This document shows, one piece after another, positions 52,866-62,437 of a stretch of DNA of 64,000 nucleotides. Positions within the stretch are counted from its first letter, which is position 1; every line of letters starts with the position of its first letter. Under the pieces are notes generated by a model. The model made no database searches and was not told where the DNA came from. It saw nothing but the letters and a program-made list of their open reading frames with translations. Made by a program: the position numbers and the translations under genes. Location: NCBI RefSeq assembly GCF_049116215.1, contig NZ_JAGDZB010000003.1, positions 806,001 to 870,000 of the forward strand, written 5' to 3'. Source of the stretch: Shimia sp049116215 (GTDB lineage: Bacteria > Pseudomonadota > Alphaproteobacteria > Rhodobacterales > Rhodobacteraceae).

Positions 52866-53872
52866 TGCGCAAGGCCTTGCTTGGATCGGTGGCGGAACCT
52901 TGGTTCAAATCGGCCTATGTCCTTTGGTACATGAGTTGCGATTTTGCCAATGGGTCGTGTTAGTGGCGAAGGACAGAACGGCTACAAATGCCAGGGCCTC
53001 GCCATTGGGCTAGCAGAAAGTGAACGCTTTGCTCTAATATGGAACGATCCAAATGGACCTAGTTCTTTTACCCGGTGTCATCTGCACGCGCTTTCTGTCT
53101 GTTGTGGTACGGTTCATTCAAGCACCCGCGCGACACGCCCCCCGAAGTGAGAGAGTTGTGTCTGCGAACCACATTCCTGCTCAAAGAAAGTGGCAACTAC
53201 TTTTTGATGCTCAAACGAAGCACGTCACATTCGTCGCACTACGTTTCATTTTAGGTTCGGCTTTCCCTCGGTTAGCAACCAAGCCCTCAACGGCGCGAGC
53301 AACTCGAGATAACTTGCCGTCGCCGGTTACGCTCGCTTGCGCCTACCCCGTGGACATGGGCGACCAAACTCGCCTGCAACCTGATACCTTGTTGCCGTCT
53401 GGTAAAGCCAATCTGGCGAACTATGGGTTACTAGTTTGCGACTAACCGGTACGTACTTCCGACATAAACGCGAATTTGTTCGGCGAACGGACAAATTGTT
53501 TTGACGGCATAGGCCCAAATTCCTTGGTGTCACAAGGACGAACCTCGCCCCATCAGGTCACGCCATGCAACACTGCCGGGGCGCAACTTCGTCCATCGCT
53601 GCTTGTCACCACGCACGAGAAACACAAATTCAAACCCAATTTTTTAGCGCGCAGTAGCAGCCAAAGACCTTCAAACAACAAAAATCCATCGATGACCGCC
53701 GCCCAGCGAAAGTGTGAACACAGTATTGCCAGCTGCGTTACGTACCCCGGGATAACGGTCGCGTACTGGCGCGAACAACGTCCATTGCCCTCAAATTAGA
53801 CCGAACAAAAAACGCCATGGACTGGCAAACCAAGCACTCGCCTTGCTGGCGCAATGAGGGTGCCAACAGCCG
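52866..53872. other. One kilobase without a supported gene
   Basis: Several frames are open here on the plus strand but none has a ribosome site, family feature or consistent codon use. I see no tRNA, CRISPR or transposase. It may hold a decayed gene, an untranslated leader for the Hint gene at 53873, or a small RNA. Confidence 0.5.
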
Positions 53873-54745
53873 ATGAAAAGCATCAGAATGTCACGCACAC
53901 AGAACCCTATAATTGAGAGTTTCGACAGGTATCTCGAGGCCCACGATGACCCAGAGGAACCACGCAAACCTCAAGGCACCATGTCGGAAAGCCGGCCTTC
54001 GGTGGACGCCGGAAACACCGATGACGGGACCAGGCCAGTACGTAGCCCATTTGAGCCGCGAGGCACCGAGCCGGGGCGCTCCGGCAATGGTTTTACCTTG
54101 GAAGTGTATAACTCAATTCTCGATGGAGACGAGTATCCTCCAGCGTGCTTTACTCCGGGTACTCAAATCCTCACACCGCAAGGTGACCGTCCAATTGAAG
54201 ACCTCGAGGTCGGAGATAAAGTTGTCACTAGAGATAACGGCGCACTTACCGTCAATTGGATTGGGCGAAAAAATCTGACGAGACAGGACCTTGAACGCAA
54301 CCCGCAACATTGCCCGATTCTAATCATGGAAGGTTCTTTGGGTAACCACTTGCCAGATCGGGACACGTGGGTTTCACCTCAACATCGGGTTTTGTTTTCC
54401 TCCGCCAATGCTCAACTGTTTTTTGAAGAGCATGAAGTCCTGGTGGCCGCGCATCATCTCACTGAGCTGGAGGGTGTTGAACGTGCGGAATGTGAGCAAG
54501 TCACCTACATCCATCTAATGTTTGATGAGCACGAGCTGGTGCTCTCCAACGGTTTTTGGAGCGAGAGCTTTCAACCGGGCCTGCAAACCCTGTGTGGCAT
54601 GGACAAGAGCCAGCGAACGGAAATCCTCGAACTGTTCCCGGAACTCGCAACCGAAATCGGTAGAAGCAAGTTTTCATCGGCCCGGCGGTCTCTAAAAAAG
54701 TTCGAAACCAGCGTGCTCTTGGCTCAGGGGGTTTCGCCCGGATGA
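53873..54745 (+). CDS. Hint-domain protein 2
   Basis: A 290-residue protein. Residues 1-95 are polar and disordered-looking. The Hint domain begins at Cys98 (ACFTPGTQILTPQGD) with IEDLEVGDKVVTRDNG and the block-B His in VSPQHRVLFSS; near the end is DEHELVLSNGFWSESFQPG. ATG at 53888 is an alternative start. It is followed at 157 bases by a paralogue in the same direction. Role unknown; possibly self-processing or exported. Confidence 0.85.
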   Translation: MKSIRMSRTQNPIIESFDRYLEAHDDPEEPRKPQGTMSESRPSVDAGNTDDGTRPVRSPFEPRGTEPGRSGNGFTLEVYNSILDGDEYPPACFTPGTQILTPQGDRPIEDLEVGDKVVTRDNGALTVNWIGRKNLTRQDLERNPQHCPILIMEGSLGNHLPDRDTWVSPQHRVLFSSANAQLFFEEHEVLVAAHHLTELEGVERAECEQVTYIHLMFDEHELVLSNGFWSESFQPGLQTLCGMDKSQRTEILELFPELATEIGRSKFSSARRSLKKFETSVLLAQGVSPG

Positions 54746-54902
54746 ATGCAGGTTGAGAAGCCGGAAATTCACAAGGCCTCAATACGGGCCAACGCGGAGC
54801 CGAAGCCGCTACGACGCAGCCATCAATGCCGCGATCAGACATCCCCAAAAGGAAACAGGTTTTGGACGCTCTTGACCTATCAAGCAGCAACATGAGGTGA
54901 AA

Positions 54903-55841
54903 ATGCACACAAGTTACACTGTCCAGTTTTATTGTTTAGACACCCGAAGAGGCATTCCTCCCGGCGACTTTCTTGTACCAATCAATATGCAAGTCTCCGT
55001 CTGCGATTCCGATGGCACGGTTACGGCCATATCTCCAAATTGTAACAACGACTTTCTTCTCGGCATGGAGCTGGCCCAAATTTTCGAGGGCGACACAATT
55101 GGGTTAGAAATTGGAGGTAGTTATCTGGAAATAAAAGGTATTTCCTTTATTCTAGACAGCAAGAATGGCGGACACAGTTTGTTCGTACCAACAGACGGCA
55201 GCATCCTGCAGGGAGGCCGGTTCCTTTGGTCTTCCATTAAAGCCCGCTCGGCGCTGGACCAAGTTAGTATCAGTCAAATTGCCACGCCAAATTGCACGCC
55301 GGGCAAGCTGATTGCGACCCCATTGGGCAAAAAGCCGATCACCGATCTTCGGTGTGGCGATCAAGTGATTACTCGAGAAAACGGAATTCAAGAGATCTCT
55401 TGGATCGGGCATCGAAAAATCAGCGAAAGAGAATTGAAGATCAATCCTAAGTCTATTCCCATTCTGATCGGACAGGGTGCTTTGGGAAATGGGCTGCCTG
55501 ACAGAGATGTTTTGGTCGGGTCAAACACACGGGTATTGGTTACGAACCAACTGAATGGGCCCGACAAAACCAAACGCGGCTTCTTGGTAGCAGCAAAATA
55601 CCTAACCAGCTTCGCTGGAGTCAGCGTTGCGGATTGTTCTAGTTTTTGCTGGACGCCTTTTATGTTCGAACGTCACGAGCTGGTCCTAATCGATGGCATC
55701 TGGATTGAGTGCTTCCAGCCTAAAGACCCGTCGCTTCAAGGCTTGTGTAACAGCCAGCGCGACGAACTGTTTCAATTTTTCCCAGAGCTAATCCCCAAAG
55801 ACACAACCGTTTCAAAACAAAGGCATTTAAACATCGTCTAA
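54903..55841 (+). CDS. Hint-domain protein 3, with changed block-B His
   Basis: A 312-residue protein from ATG 54903 behind GAGG. The N-terminal 130 residues are beta-rich. The Hint domain starts at the Cys of NCTPGKLIATPLGK with ITDLRCGDQVITRENG, but the usual S-x-Q-H is GSNT, so the block-B His is lost. The end has ERHELVLIDGIWIECFQP. The protein is probably unable to cleave, unlike its neighbour, and may have another task. Confidence 0.85.
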   Translation: MHTSYTVQFYCLDTRRGIPPGDFLVPINMQVSVCDSDGTVTAISPNCNNDFLLGMELAQIFEGDTIGLEIGGSYLEIKGISFILDSKNGGHSLFVPTDGSILQGGRFLWSSIKARSALDQVSISQIATPNCTPGKLIATPLGKKPITDLRCGDQVITRENGIQEISWIGHRKISERELKINPKSIPILIGQGALGNGLPDRDVLVGSNTRVLVTNQLNGPDKTKRGFLVAAKYLTSFAGVSVADCSSFCWTPFMFERHELVLIDGIWIECFQPKDPSLQGLCNSQRDELFQFFPELIPKDTTVSKQRHLNIV

Positions 55842-56030
55842 CCGACGGATCCTCCGCCATTTCGAACTGATTGATCGGCCAATCAGGCATTAATTACCGG
55901 AAGGGAACAACTAGCAACACGTCCACCTGCTCTCTCCTTGCCGCACGAATTGAGCGGATGACTTCGATGCTAGCCCTTCCACCAATCCATTTCCTCGCTG
56001 CAGAAACGGCGACGTCACAAAGGCAAATTC

Positions 56031-56489
56031 ATGATCATTAGACACGCTATCGTTAGTGACGCCGAGCGATTGAGCAACGTCCTGAAGGAGCTGAAAGCTT
56101 CGGGGAAACGCAGGAGCCCCGACACAGTTGCACTGGTGCTTTCCTACTATTTGCAGAACAGCAACAAGGTTCTTTGCATTGTTGCTGAAGAAAATGGAGA
56201 GCTCCTGGGCTTCCAATCACTTCAACGTGCCGTCTTTGACAACAACTGGGGTGTCAAACCCGGCTGGGGCATCATTGGAACACACATCCGTCCATCCGCC
56301 GCCAGAAGAGGCATCGGACGCACTTTTTTCAACGAGACACGCAAAGCCGCAGTAATTGCCTCGCTACCAATGCTCGACGCCACTATCGCAGCAGACAACC
56401 CTGAAGCTCTGGCATATTATGATGCCATGGGGTTCAGTACCTATCGCACACCAGGCGATCTGATCAGCAAATGCTACAAAGTTAGGTAG
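56031..56489 (+). CDS. GNAT-family N-acetyltransferase
   Basis: A 152-residue acetyltransferase. The acetyl-CoA loop is at HIRPSAARRGIGRTFF (about 87-102), and the ending ADNPEALAYYDAMGF is typical of amino-acid or amine N-acyltransferases such as phosphinothricin- or methionine-sulfoximine-type enzymes. The substrate is not known. It sits between the Hint genes and the integrase; the 189 bases before it hold nothing clear. Confidence 0.85.
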   Translation: MIIRHAIVSDAERLSNVLKELKASGKRRSPDTVALVLSYYLQNSNKVLCIVAEENGELLGFQSLQRAVFDNNWGVKPGWGIIGTHIRPSAARRGIGRTFFNETRKAAVIASLPMLDATIAADNPEALAYYDAMGFSTYRTPGDLISKCYKVR

Positions 56490-56553
56490 GTCTGTTTTCC
56501 CTGCTGCGCACCGCATCTGATCCAACAAAACTATTTTGCTTGTAGTAAGCGAG

Positions 56554-57516
56554 TCAGTCCAGCAGCAGGGCCAAACTCTCTGCACTTTCATTGTAGTACG
56601 TGAGCAGCTGGGAGAGGTTTCGATGCCCAACCATTCGCGCCAGATCCATCACATCCAGCTTTTTGGCCAGGTGCGTGATCGCGTAGTGCCGAGAGTCGTG
56701 AAACGTTAGATCATCCACGCCCGCGGTTTTGCGGGACTTGCGGAATAGAACATCCAACTGGCGCGACGTAAGCCCAAAGACAGGATCCTGCTCCGGCAAA
56801 TCCTGCAATAGCTTGATCGCCGAGGAGGACAGCGGCACCTCTCTGGACGTACCATTCTTGGTTACAGGCAGTGTGGCGACCCTGCGGTCCAGATCAACGC
56901 GCTTCCAGGTCAATCCAACGATTTCCCCTGCCCGCATGGCCGTCTCGCCAGCAAACAGAAAGGCGTGAAACGCTCTCGCCGTTGCTTTTGTCAAATCTCT
57001 GCCCGCGACGTACCGCATGCGCTCAATTTCTTCAGCTGAAGGCAGCCTGTCTCTGGCTGCTGATTGGGGCGGCTTGCGAACATCCTGAAGTGGGTTTTCG
57101 GACATCAGGCCCCATTCTTTTCGCGTCACATTGAACACAGAAGACAGCAGAACCATTTCTCGCCGAACAGACGCTCCTGTCACCTCGCGAAGCCGACGAT
57201 CCCGATAGTCAGCCAAATCCCCAGCGGAGAGTTCACCCAAACTGATACCAGCGATTTTGTCTCGTTGGATCTTCTCCAGCCTCACGACCTCCCAACGATG
57301 CCCTTTCTTGGCGGGACTCACTTCCCTGGCGTAGCGGTCAAGAACGTCACCCAACGGGGTTTTGGCCGCGACTTTATCGCTGTGCAGAATCTCATACTCA
57401 GTGCGAGCCGCCCAATCTTTGGCCTGCTGTAAGGTAGGCAAGACTTTCGATTTTCGTTTGCCCTTGCGAGATACCTCTGCCCGATACCCCGATTTGAGCT
57501 TTCTGAACGTCGCCAT
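56554..57516 (-). CDS. int: Prophage tyrosine integrase
   Basis: A 320-residue integrase. It has an N-terminal arm-binding segment (FRKLKSGYRAEVSRKGKRKSK), a core-binding domain at about 50-150 and the catalytic set: Arg in ETAMRAGEIVGL, Lys in VTKNGTSREVPL, HDSRHYAI, MVGHRNLSQ and the Tyr in LTYYN. It lies 142 bases from the 3' end of the tRNA-Leu gene and points away from it, so it should catalyse integration of the prophage there. Confidence 0.93.
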   Translation of the reverse strand: MATFRKLKSGYRAEVSRKGKRKSKVLPTLQQAKDWAARTEYEILHSDKVAAKTPLGDVLDRYAREVSPAKKGHRWEVVRLEKIQRDKIAGISLGELSAGDLADYRDRRLREVTGASVRREMVLLSSVFNVTRKEWGLMSENPLQDVRKPPQSAARDRLPSAEEIERMRYVAGRDLTKATARAFHAFLFAGETAMRAGEIVGLTWKRVDLDRRVATLPVTKNGTSREVPLSSSAIKLLQDLPEQDPVFGLTSRQLDVLFRKSRKTAGVDDLTFHDSRHYAITHLAKKLDVMDLARMVGHRNLSQLLTYYNESAESLALLLD

Positions 57517-57658
57517 GATGCGTAACCGATTGCGTAAGAAAAGCGTAAATGGTTACGCAATACTGGCAGTTACGGCTGATCCGTCGCAACAACTTCAACA
57601 CGGAAGCCGTTGGTATTGCGCGACTTTACGCCGATCTAATCATTTTTACGGAGGTATG

Positions 57659-57744
57659 TGGTGCCCAAGGAGAGACTCGAACTCTCACGCCCGTGAAGGC
57701 GGGGGATTTTGAATCCCCTGCGTCTACCATTCCGCCACTTGGGC
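57659..57744 (-). tRNA. tRNA-Leu (anticodon CAA), probable prophage attachment site
   Basis: The minus strand gives an 86-base tRNA: 5' GCCCAAG pairs with CTTGGGC before a genomic CCA. The anticodon loop is TTCAAAA on a 5-bp GGGGA stem, giving CAA, and the long variable arm is of the leucine type. The T arm is GAGAGTTCGAGTCTCTC. Its 3' end faces the prophage, as is usual for tRNA-targeting integrases. Confidence 0.93.
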
Positions 57745-57913
57745 CACGGGTGTGATTTAGCCAAGGTTTTGAAGAAGGTCCAGACACAAAACGAATTCTT
57801 TTTCATTCGCGAAACTTTGCGAACCGAGACGTGATCACAATTTATTTGCTTGCACTCCAGAGGCAAATGCCTACGCAGGATGGAACAAAAACATAAGGCC
57901 ACAGAGACATTTT

Positions 57914-58492
57914 ATGCTGCAACGCCTCTACGATTGGACCATGCGTCTAGCGGATCATCCACGCGCATTATGGGCCCTCGCAATTGTCAGCTTTGCCGAA
58001 AGCTCCTTCTTTCCGATTCCACCTGACGTTTTGATGATCCCGATGATTCTGGCACGTCCCAACCGCGCCTGGTTGATCGCAGTGGTGGCGCTGGTGTCGT
58101 CAGTGATTGGCGGATTGTTTGGCTATGCGATTGGGTATTTTGCATTTGAACAAATCGGCGAACCGATTCTGCAATCACTGGGCAAAGCGGACGCAGTGGC
58201 AGAGTTCTCCACACGCTTCAACGACTTCGGTTTCTGGGCTGTTTTGGGCGCTGGTGTGACGCCATTCCCGTACAAGGTCATCACCATCATGTCGGGTTTT
58301 ACCCACATGCCGCTGATGACCTTCATGGCCACCTCTGTGCTGGCGCGCGGCATCCGTTTCTTCCTTGTCGCTGCCCTGCTGCGCAAATTTGGCGAACCGG
58401 TGCGTGACTTTATCGAACAGCGGCTTGGCTTGGTCGCGACCCTTTTCCTCATCCTGCTATTTGGCGGCTTCCTTGCGGTGAAATACCTATGA
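57914..58492 (+). CDS. YqaA/DedA-like inner membrane protein
   Basis: A 192-residue membrane protein of the SNARE-associated (VTT) family, with SFAESSFFPIPPDVLMIP, the characteristic FPIP segment near residue 30, and GAGVTPFPYKVITIMSG near 115. Such proteins support membrane homeostasis and may flip lipids. It overlaps the dsbB start by four bases, so the two are co-translated. Confidence 0.88.
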   Translation: MLQRLYDWTMRLADHPRALWALAIVSFAESSFFPIPPDVLMIPMILARPNRAWLIAVVALVSSVIGGLFGYAIGYFAFEQIGEPILQSLGKADAVAEFSTRFNDFGFWAVLGAGVTPFPYKVITIMSGFTHMPLMTFMATSVLARGIRFFLVAALLRKFGEPVRDFIEQRLGLVATLFLILLFGGFLAVKYL

Positions 58493-58956
58493 CACTGACA
58501 CAAAAACTGGCGTTTGTCGCGCTGACCGGCTTTTCCGTGGCCATGATCCTTGGCGCGTGGGGGTTTGAATTCATTGGTGAAATGCCACCTTGCAAACTGT
58601 GTTACTACCAACGCTACCCGCATTGGCTGGCCGCTGGTGCAGGGCTGCTGGCCATCCTGACGGGCATCGGTGTGTTTGCCTATTTGGCCGCTGCGGGCGC
58701 TGCTGCGTCCGGGTTTGTTGGGCTGTATCACACCGGTGTCGAACGCAAATGGTGGGAAGGTCCGTCGACCTGTACCAGCTCAGATGTATCCAACATGAGC
58801 GCCGACGATCTGTTCAATCAGATCATGCAAGCGCCGTTGGTGCGCTGTGACGAAATTCCTTGGGAACTGTTTGGCCTGTCGATGGCAAACTACAACGCAC
58901 TATTGTCCCTCGGCGCCGGTTTGCTTTGGATTTACGCGATCAAAAATCTGACCTGA
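58489..58956 (+). CDS. dsbB: Disulfide bond formation protein B
   Basis: A 155-residue protein with four membrane helices. The first Cys pair is in MPPCKLCYYQRYPHW (31-34 region) and the second pair lies in the periplasmic loop (STCTSSD and LVRCDEIPW). DsbB passes electrons from DsbA to quinone. It overlaps the YqaA-like gene (ATGA). Confidence 0.92.
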   Translation: MTLTQKLAFVALTGFSVAMILGAWGFEFIGEMPPCKLCYYQRYPHWLAAGAGLLAILTGIGVFAYLAAAGAAASGFVGLYHTGVERKWWEGPSTCTSSDVSNMSADDLFNQIMQAPLVRCDEIPWELFGLSMANYNALLSLGAGLLWIYAIKNLT

Positions 58957-58979
58957 CACACCATACGGCGCGCAGGTCG

Positions 58980-59405
58980 CTACCCAGATTTGCGCGTCGA
59001 CAACAAAAGGTTGGTTTCACTGGTGGCAATCCCATCCAACCGACGGATTTGGGTCAGCACCACATCCAAATGATCAAGCGTATCGGTGCCAAGCTCCAAT
59101 ATCAGATCCCAGCGCCCATTGGTGCTGTGGATCGCCCGCACAGCGGTAAGTCCGGTCAGTTGGCGCACGATCCGGTCTGTGCCCCGCCCTTCAATGCCAA
59201 GCATCATCAAGCCGCGCACCGGGTCGCTTTTAGCGTCCTCTTGTAGTACAACTGTAAAACCAACAATGTCACCACGTTGACGTAGGCGCTCGATCCGACC
59301 GCGTACTGTGGTACGAGACACGCCTAGGTCAATCGCAAGGTCTGACAGCGACGCACGTGCGTCATGGCGCAGAGCTGATATCAGCTTTCGATCAATGTCG
59401 TCCAT
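58980..59405 (-). CDS. Lrp/AsnC-family regulator
   Basis: A 141-residue protein from ATG 59405 (MDDIDRKLISALRHDARAS) behind GGGGGA. The N-terminal helix-turn-helix (LAIDLGVSRTTVRGRIERL) and the RAM ligand-binding domain (GIEGRGTDRIVRQLTGL) are normal. It is divergent from the arginase operon and likely controls it in response to arginine or ornithine. Confidence 0.92.
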   Translation of the reverse strand: MDDIDRKLISALRHDARASLSDLAIDLGVSRTTVRGRIERLRQRGDIVGFTVVLQEDAKSDPVRGLMMLGIEGRGTDRIVRQLTGLTAVRAIHSTNGRWDLILELGTDTLDHLDVVLTQIRRLDGIATSETNLLLSTRKSG

Positions 59406-59522
59406 TTTGCACATCCCCCATCGCCATTTTGGAAAGTCACTGCTCGTTATGTGCAAATTGAGGGGTGTAAATCAACCCATTTCGGAAGGATTTTGCGTAA
59501 ATCGCGGAACATGAGGCACAAC

Positions 59523-60446
59523 ATGACACAGAAAAACTGCCTGTTGGTGGGCGCTCCAGTCGACAGCGGCAAACGCCGTCGCGGTTGTTTGATGGGGCCA
59601 GATGCCTACCGGACCGCCCGACTGGGTGAAACCTTGCTAAACCTGGGCCACACGGTACAGGACTTGGGCAATCTAAGCCCTGCCCCGTTTGAGCCAGACG
59701 CGCAAGACGATGAACTGCACGCGCTCAACGAAACCGTGGCCTGGACCGAAGCCCTCACGAAAGCTGCGGAAACGGCAATGGCGACGGGCTTTCCAATATT
59801 CCTCGGTGGCGATCACAGCTTGTCCGCAGGAACCGTGGCTGGCGTTGCCAACCACGCCGCCACCTTGGGCCGGCCGCAGTTTGTCCTTTGGTTGGACGCA
59901 CACACCGATTTCCACACACCGCAGAGCACAGGCAGCGGCAACTTGCACGGCACACCGGTGGCGTATTTTGCCGGGCGCAGTGGGTTTGACGCCTTTCCAG
60001 CCGTGCAAAACCCGGTTCCGGAAGAAAACATCTGTATGATTGGCCTGCGCTCTGTGGACGATGCGGAGCGGGAAACCCTTCAAGCCACCAAAATTCGCCG
60101 TCACGACATGCGAGAGATCGACGAAAACGGCATCGCCCGCCCCTTGGCGGCTTTCTTGGAACATGTTGCCGCGCAAAACGGCATGTTGCACGTCTCGTTG
60201 GATGTGGACTTTCTGGACCCGTCTGTTGCGCCCGCAGTTGGCACAACTGTCCCGGGCGGAGCGACTGTACGTGAAGCGCATCTGGTGATGGAAATGCTTC
60301 ACGACAGTGGGCTAATGACCTCACTTGACCTTGTCGAACTCAATCCATTTCTGGACGAACGCGGACGCACCGCGCAGCTGATGGTGGATCTCGCGGCCTC
60401 CGCCCTTGGCCGTCGCGTGTTTGACCGACCGACCCGGAGTTTCTGA
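59523..60446 (+). CDS. rocF: Arginase
   Basis: A 307-residue arginase from ATG 59523 (MTQKNCLLVGAPVDSG). The Mn-binding motifs are GGDHSLS, DAHTDFH and SLDVDFLDP. It splits arginine to ornithine and urea. A longer frame starts at 59451, but the RBS (GAGG) and the usual length favour this start. It overlaps the next gene by TGATG. First gene of an arginine catabolic operon. Confidence 0.92.
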   Translation: MTQKNCLLVGAPVDSGKRRRGCLMGPDAYRTARLGETLLNLGHTVQDLGNLSPAPFEPDAQDDELHALNETVAWTEALTKAAETAMATGFPIFLGGDHSLSAGTVAGVANHAATLGRPQFVLWLDAHTDFHTPQSTGSGNLHGTPVAYFAGRSGFDAFPAVQNPVPEENICMIGLRSVDDAERETLQATKIRRHDMREIDENGIARPLAAFLEHVAAQNGMLHVSLDVDFLDPSVAPAVGTTVPGGATVREAHLVMEMLHDSGLMTSLDLVELNPFLDERGRTAQLMVDLAASALGRRVFDRPTRSF

Positions 60447-61369
60447 TGAGCCAGGTACAAGCGCCAGATGCAGTGGTGATGATCCGTCCGCACCATTTCC
60501 GCAGCAACCCGGAAACCCGTGGCGACAACGCGTTCCAGATGCCAGCGGAAGGTCAGGAAGTGGCCGATAAAGCGCGCAAAGAATTTGACACTGCGGTTAC
60601 CGAGCTGCGGGGTGCCGGCGTGCAAGTCCATGTGTTTGAAGACAAATCCGACAACACCCCGGATAGCGTCTTTCCGAACAATTGGTTTTCAACCCATGCC
60701 GGTGGCCACGTGGCAGTCTATCCGATGTTTGCATCAAACCGACAGGCCGAACGGCGCATGGATGTAATCGAGATGCTGAAGCGAGACTATCGCGTTCAAG
60801 ATGTGATCGACTTTTCCGGACTAGAGGCAGACGGACTGGCGCTGGAAGGCACCGGCGCCATGGTACTCGACCACATTGAGCGCGTTGCCTATACGGTGGA
60901 ATCCAACCGGGCTGATCCTGTTATTCTGGAGCGGTTCTGCACGCATTTTGGCTATGAGCCTCTGGTGTTTGAAGCGCGTGATAAGCGGGGCAATCGTGTG
61001 TATCACACCAACGTTTTGATGGGCATTGGCACTCATTATGCGCTGGTGTGTTTGGACATGATTGTGGATCCGACCCGCCGCGCCATGGTGCGTGACCGCC
61101 TGGAACAGTCGGGTCGGCAGGTGATTGACCTGACCGAAGCGCAGATCGAGGCCTTTGCCGGAAACGCCATCGAATTGACTGGCAAACGGCGTCTGCTGGC
61201 CCTGTCACAGACGGCCGCGGACGCGCTGCTACCCGCGCAAGTCAGACTCATCGAAGAGACGGCCAAGCTGGTGCCGCTTTCCATCCCAACCATTGAAACA
61301 GCCGGCGGCTCTGTGCGCTGCATGTTGGCAGGCGTGCATCTGACACGCCGCAATCCGAGGATTAACTAG
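60446..61369 (+). CDS. ctlX: CtlX-like citrulline/arginine hydrolase
   Basis: A 307-residue amidinotransferase-fold protein. N-terminal MIRPHHFRSNPET, then FPNNWFSTH, GIGTHYALVCLD and the C-terminal catalytic Cys in GGSVRCMLAGVHL. This is the pattern of CtlX, which turns citrulline into ornithine. It sits between arginase and ornithine cyclodeaminase with an overlap on one side and no gap on the other. A role in feeding ornithine is inferred. Confidence 0.85.
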   Translation: MSQVQAPDAVVMIRPHHFRSNPETRGDNAFQMPAEGQEVADKARKEFDTAVTELRGAGVQVHVFEDKSDNTPDSVFPNNWFSTHAGGHVAVYPMFASNRQAERRMDVIEMLKRDYRVQDVIDFSGLEADGLALEGTGAMVLDHIERVAYTVESNRADPVILERFCTHFGYEPLVFEARDKRGNRVYHTNVLMGIGTHYALVCLDMIVDPTRRAMVRDRLEQSGRQVIDLTEAQIEAFAGNAIELTGKRRLLALSQTAADALLPAQVRLIEETAKLVPLSIPTIETAGGSVRCMLAGVHLTRRNPRIN

Positions 61370-62416
61370 ATGACACAACCCTCTGAAAAAGCACTCGTTC
61401 CTTTTGTTTCGGTCGACAATATGATGCGGCTTGTACATCATATTGGTGTTGAGCAGATGCTCCGAGATTTGACGCAATATGTGGAAGAAGACTTCCGCCG
61501 CTGGGAGCTGTTTGACAAAACCCCACGGGTTGCCAGCCACTCTGATGTGGGCGTGATCGAGTTGATGCCGACGTCCGATGGTGAGGCTTACGGCTTCAAA
61601 TATGTAAACGGTCACCCAAAAAACACCGCCGAAGGGCTGCAGACCGTCACTGCATTTGGTTTGTTGGCGGATGTTTATACGGGCTATCCTGTCTTGCTCA
61701 CCGAGATGACCATCCTGACCGCGCTGCGTACGGCAGCGACATCCGCAATGGTGGCCAAATACCTGGCCCCAAAAGGCGCGGACACGATGGCAATGATTGG
61801 CAACGGCGCACAATCTGAGTTCCAAACACTGGCGATGAAAGCCATCCTCGGGCTCAAATCAGTGCGGTTGTACGACAAAGATCCAGCGGCGACCGCCAAA
61901 TGTGCGGCCAACCTTGCAGGTACAGGCATCGACGTGGTGATCTGTAAATCGCCACAAGAAGCCATTGAGGGCGCACAGATCCTAACCACCTGCACAGCGG
62001 ACAAGCAAAATGCCACTATCCTAAGCGACAACATGGTCGGATCCGGCGTGCACATCAATGCGATTGGCGGCGACTGCCCTGGGAAAACCGAGCTTGCAAA
62101 AGGCATTTTAGAACGCTCGGACGTGTTTGTGGAATTCCCGGAACAGACCCGCATCGAGGGCGAAATCCAACAGATGGCCCCGGACTTTGCGGTCACCGAG
62201 CTGTGGCAGGTAATCACCGGGCAGAAACAGGGCCGTCGGGACGCGCGTCAGATCACGTTGTTCGACAGTGTAGGCTTTGCGATCGAGGATTTTTCAGCGT
62301 TGCGCTATATTCGTGACAAAGTGGCGGAAACCCCATTCCATGAAGATCTGGATATGCTGGCTGATCCCGACGATCCCCGGGATCTGTTCGGAATGTTGCA
62401 ACGGGCAAAAGCCTAA
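61370..62416 (+). CDS. ocd: Ornithine cyclodeaminase
   Basis: A 348-residue protein of the OCD/mu-crystallin family. The NAD-binding loop is in GNGAQSEFQTLAM, followed by VRLYDKDP. It converts ornithine to proline with loss of ammonia. It starts one base after the CtlX stop. With arginase it turns arginine into proline. Confidence 0.92.
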   Translation: MTQPSEKALVPFVSVDNMMRLVHHIGVEQMLRDLTQYVEEDFRRWELFDKTPRVASHSDVGVIELMPTSDGEAYGFKYVNGHPKNTAEGLQTVTAFGLLADVYTGYPVLLTEMTILTALRTAATSAMVAKYLAPKGADTMAMIGNGAQSEFQTLAMKAILGLKSVRLYDKDPAATAKCAANLAGTGIDVVICKSPQEAIEGAQILTTCTADKQNATILSDNMVGSGVHINAIGGDCPGKTELAKGILERSDVFVEFPEQTRIEGEIQQMAPDFAVTELWQVITGQKQGRRDARQITLFDSVGFAIEDFSALRYIRDKVAETPFHEDLDMLADPDDPRDLFGMLQRAKA

Positions 62417-62437
62417 ATCTTGGTTGCGCCCGTTGCT

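Larger units (their letters stand above)
1..57744. mobile_element. Prophage integrated at tRNA-Leu, left end outside the window
   Basis: A siphovirus-type prophage fills the window from its left edge to the tRNA-Leu gene. Packaging, capsid and tail genes run leftward from 19217, the immunity and early region lies at 43856-50802, and an integrase sits beside the tRNA. The last gene at the left edge is still a tail gene, so the other attachment site and probably the lysis genes lie outside. All structural genes are open and closely packed, so the assembly module looks intact. The order early genes - 24.6 kb of cargo - terminase suggests a later insertion. That the tRNA is the attachment site is inferred from the integrase position. 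Confidence 0.85.

Noticed and set aside
53053..53799. Two rightward frames in the empty kilobase
   Set aside because: No ribosome sites, composition unlike coding sequence, no family resemblance.
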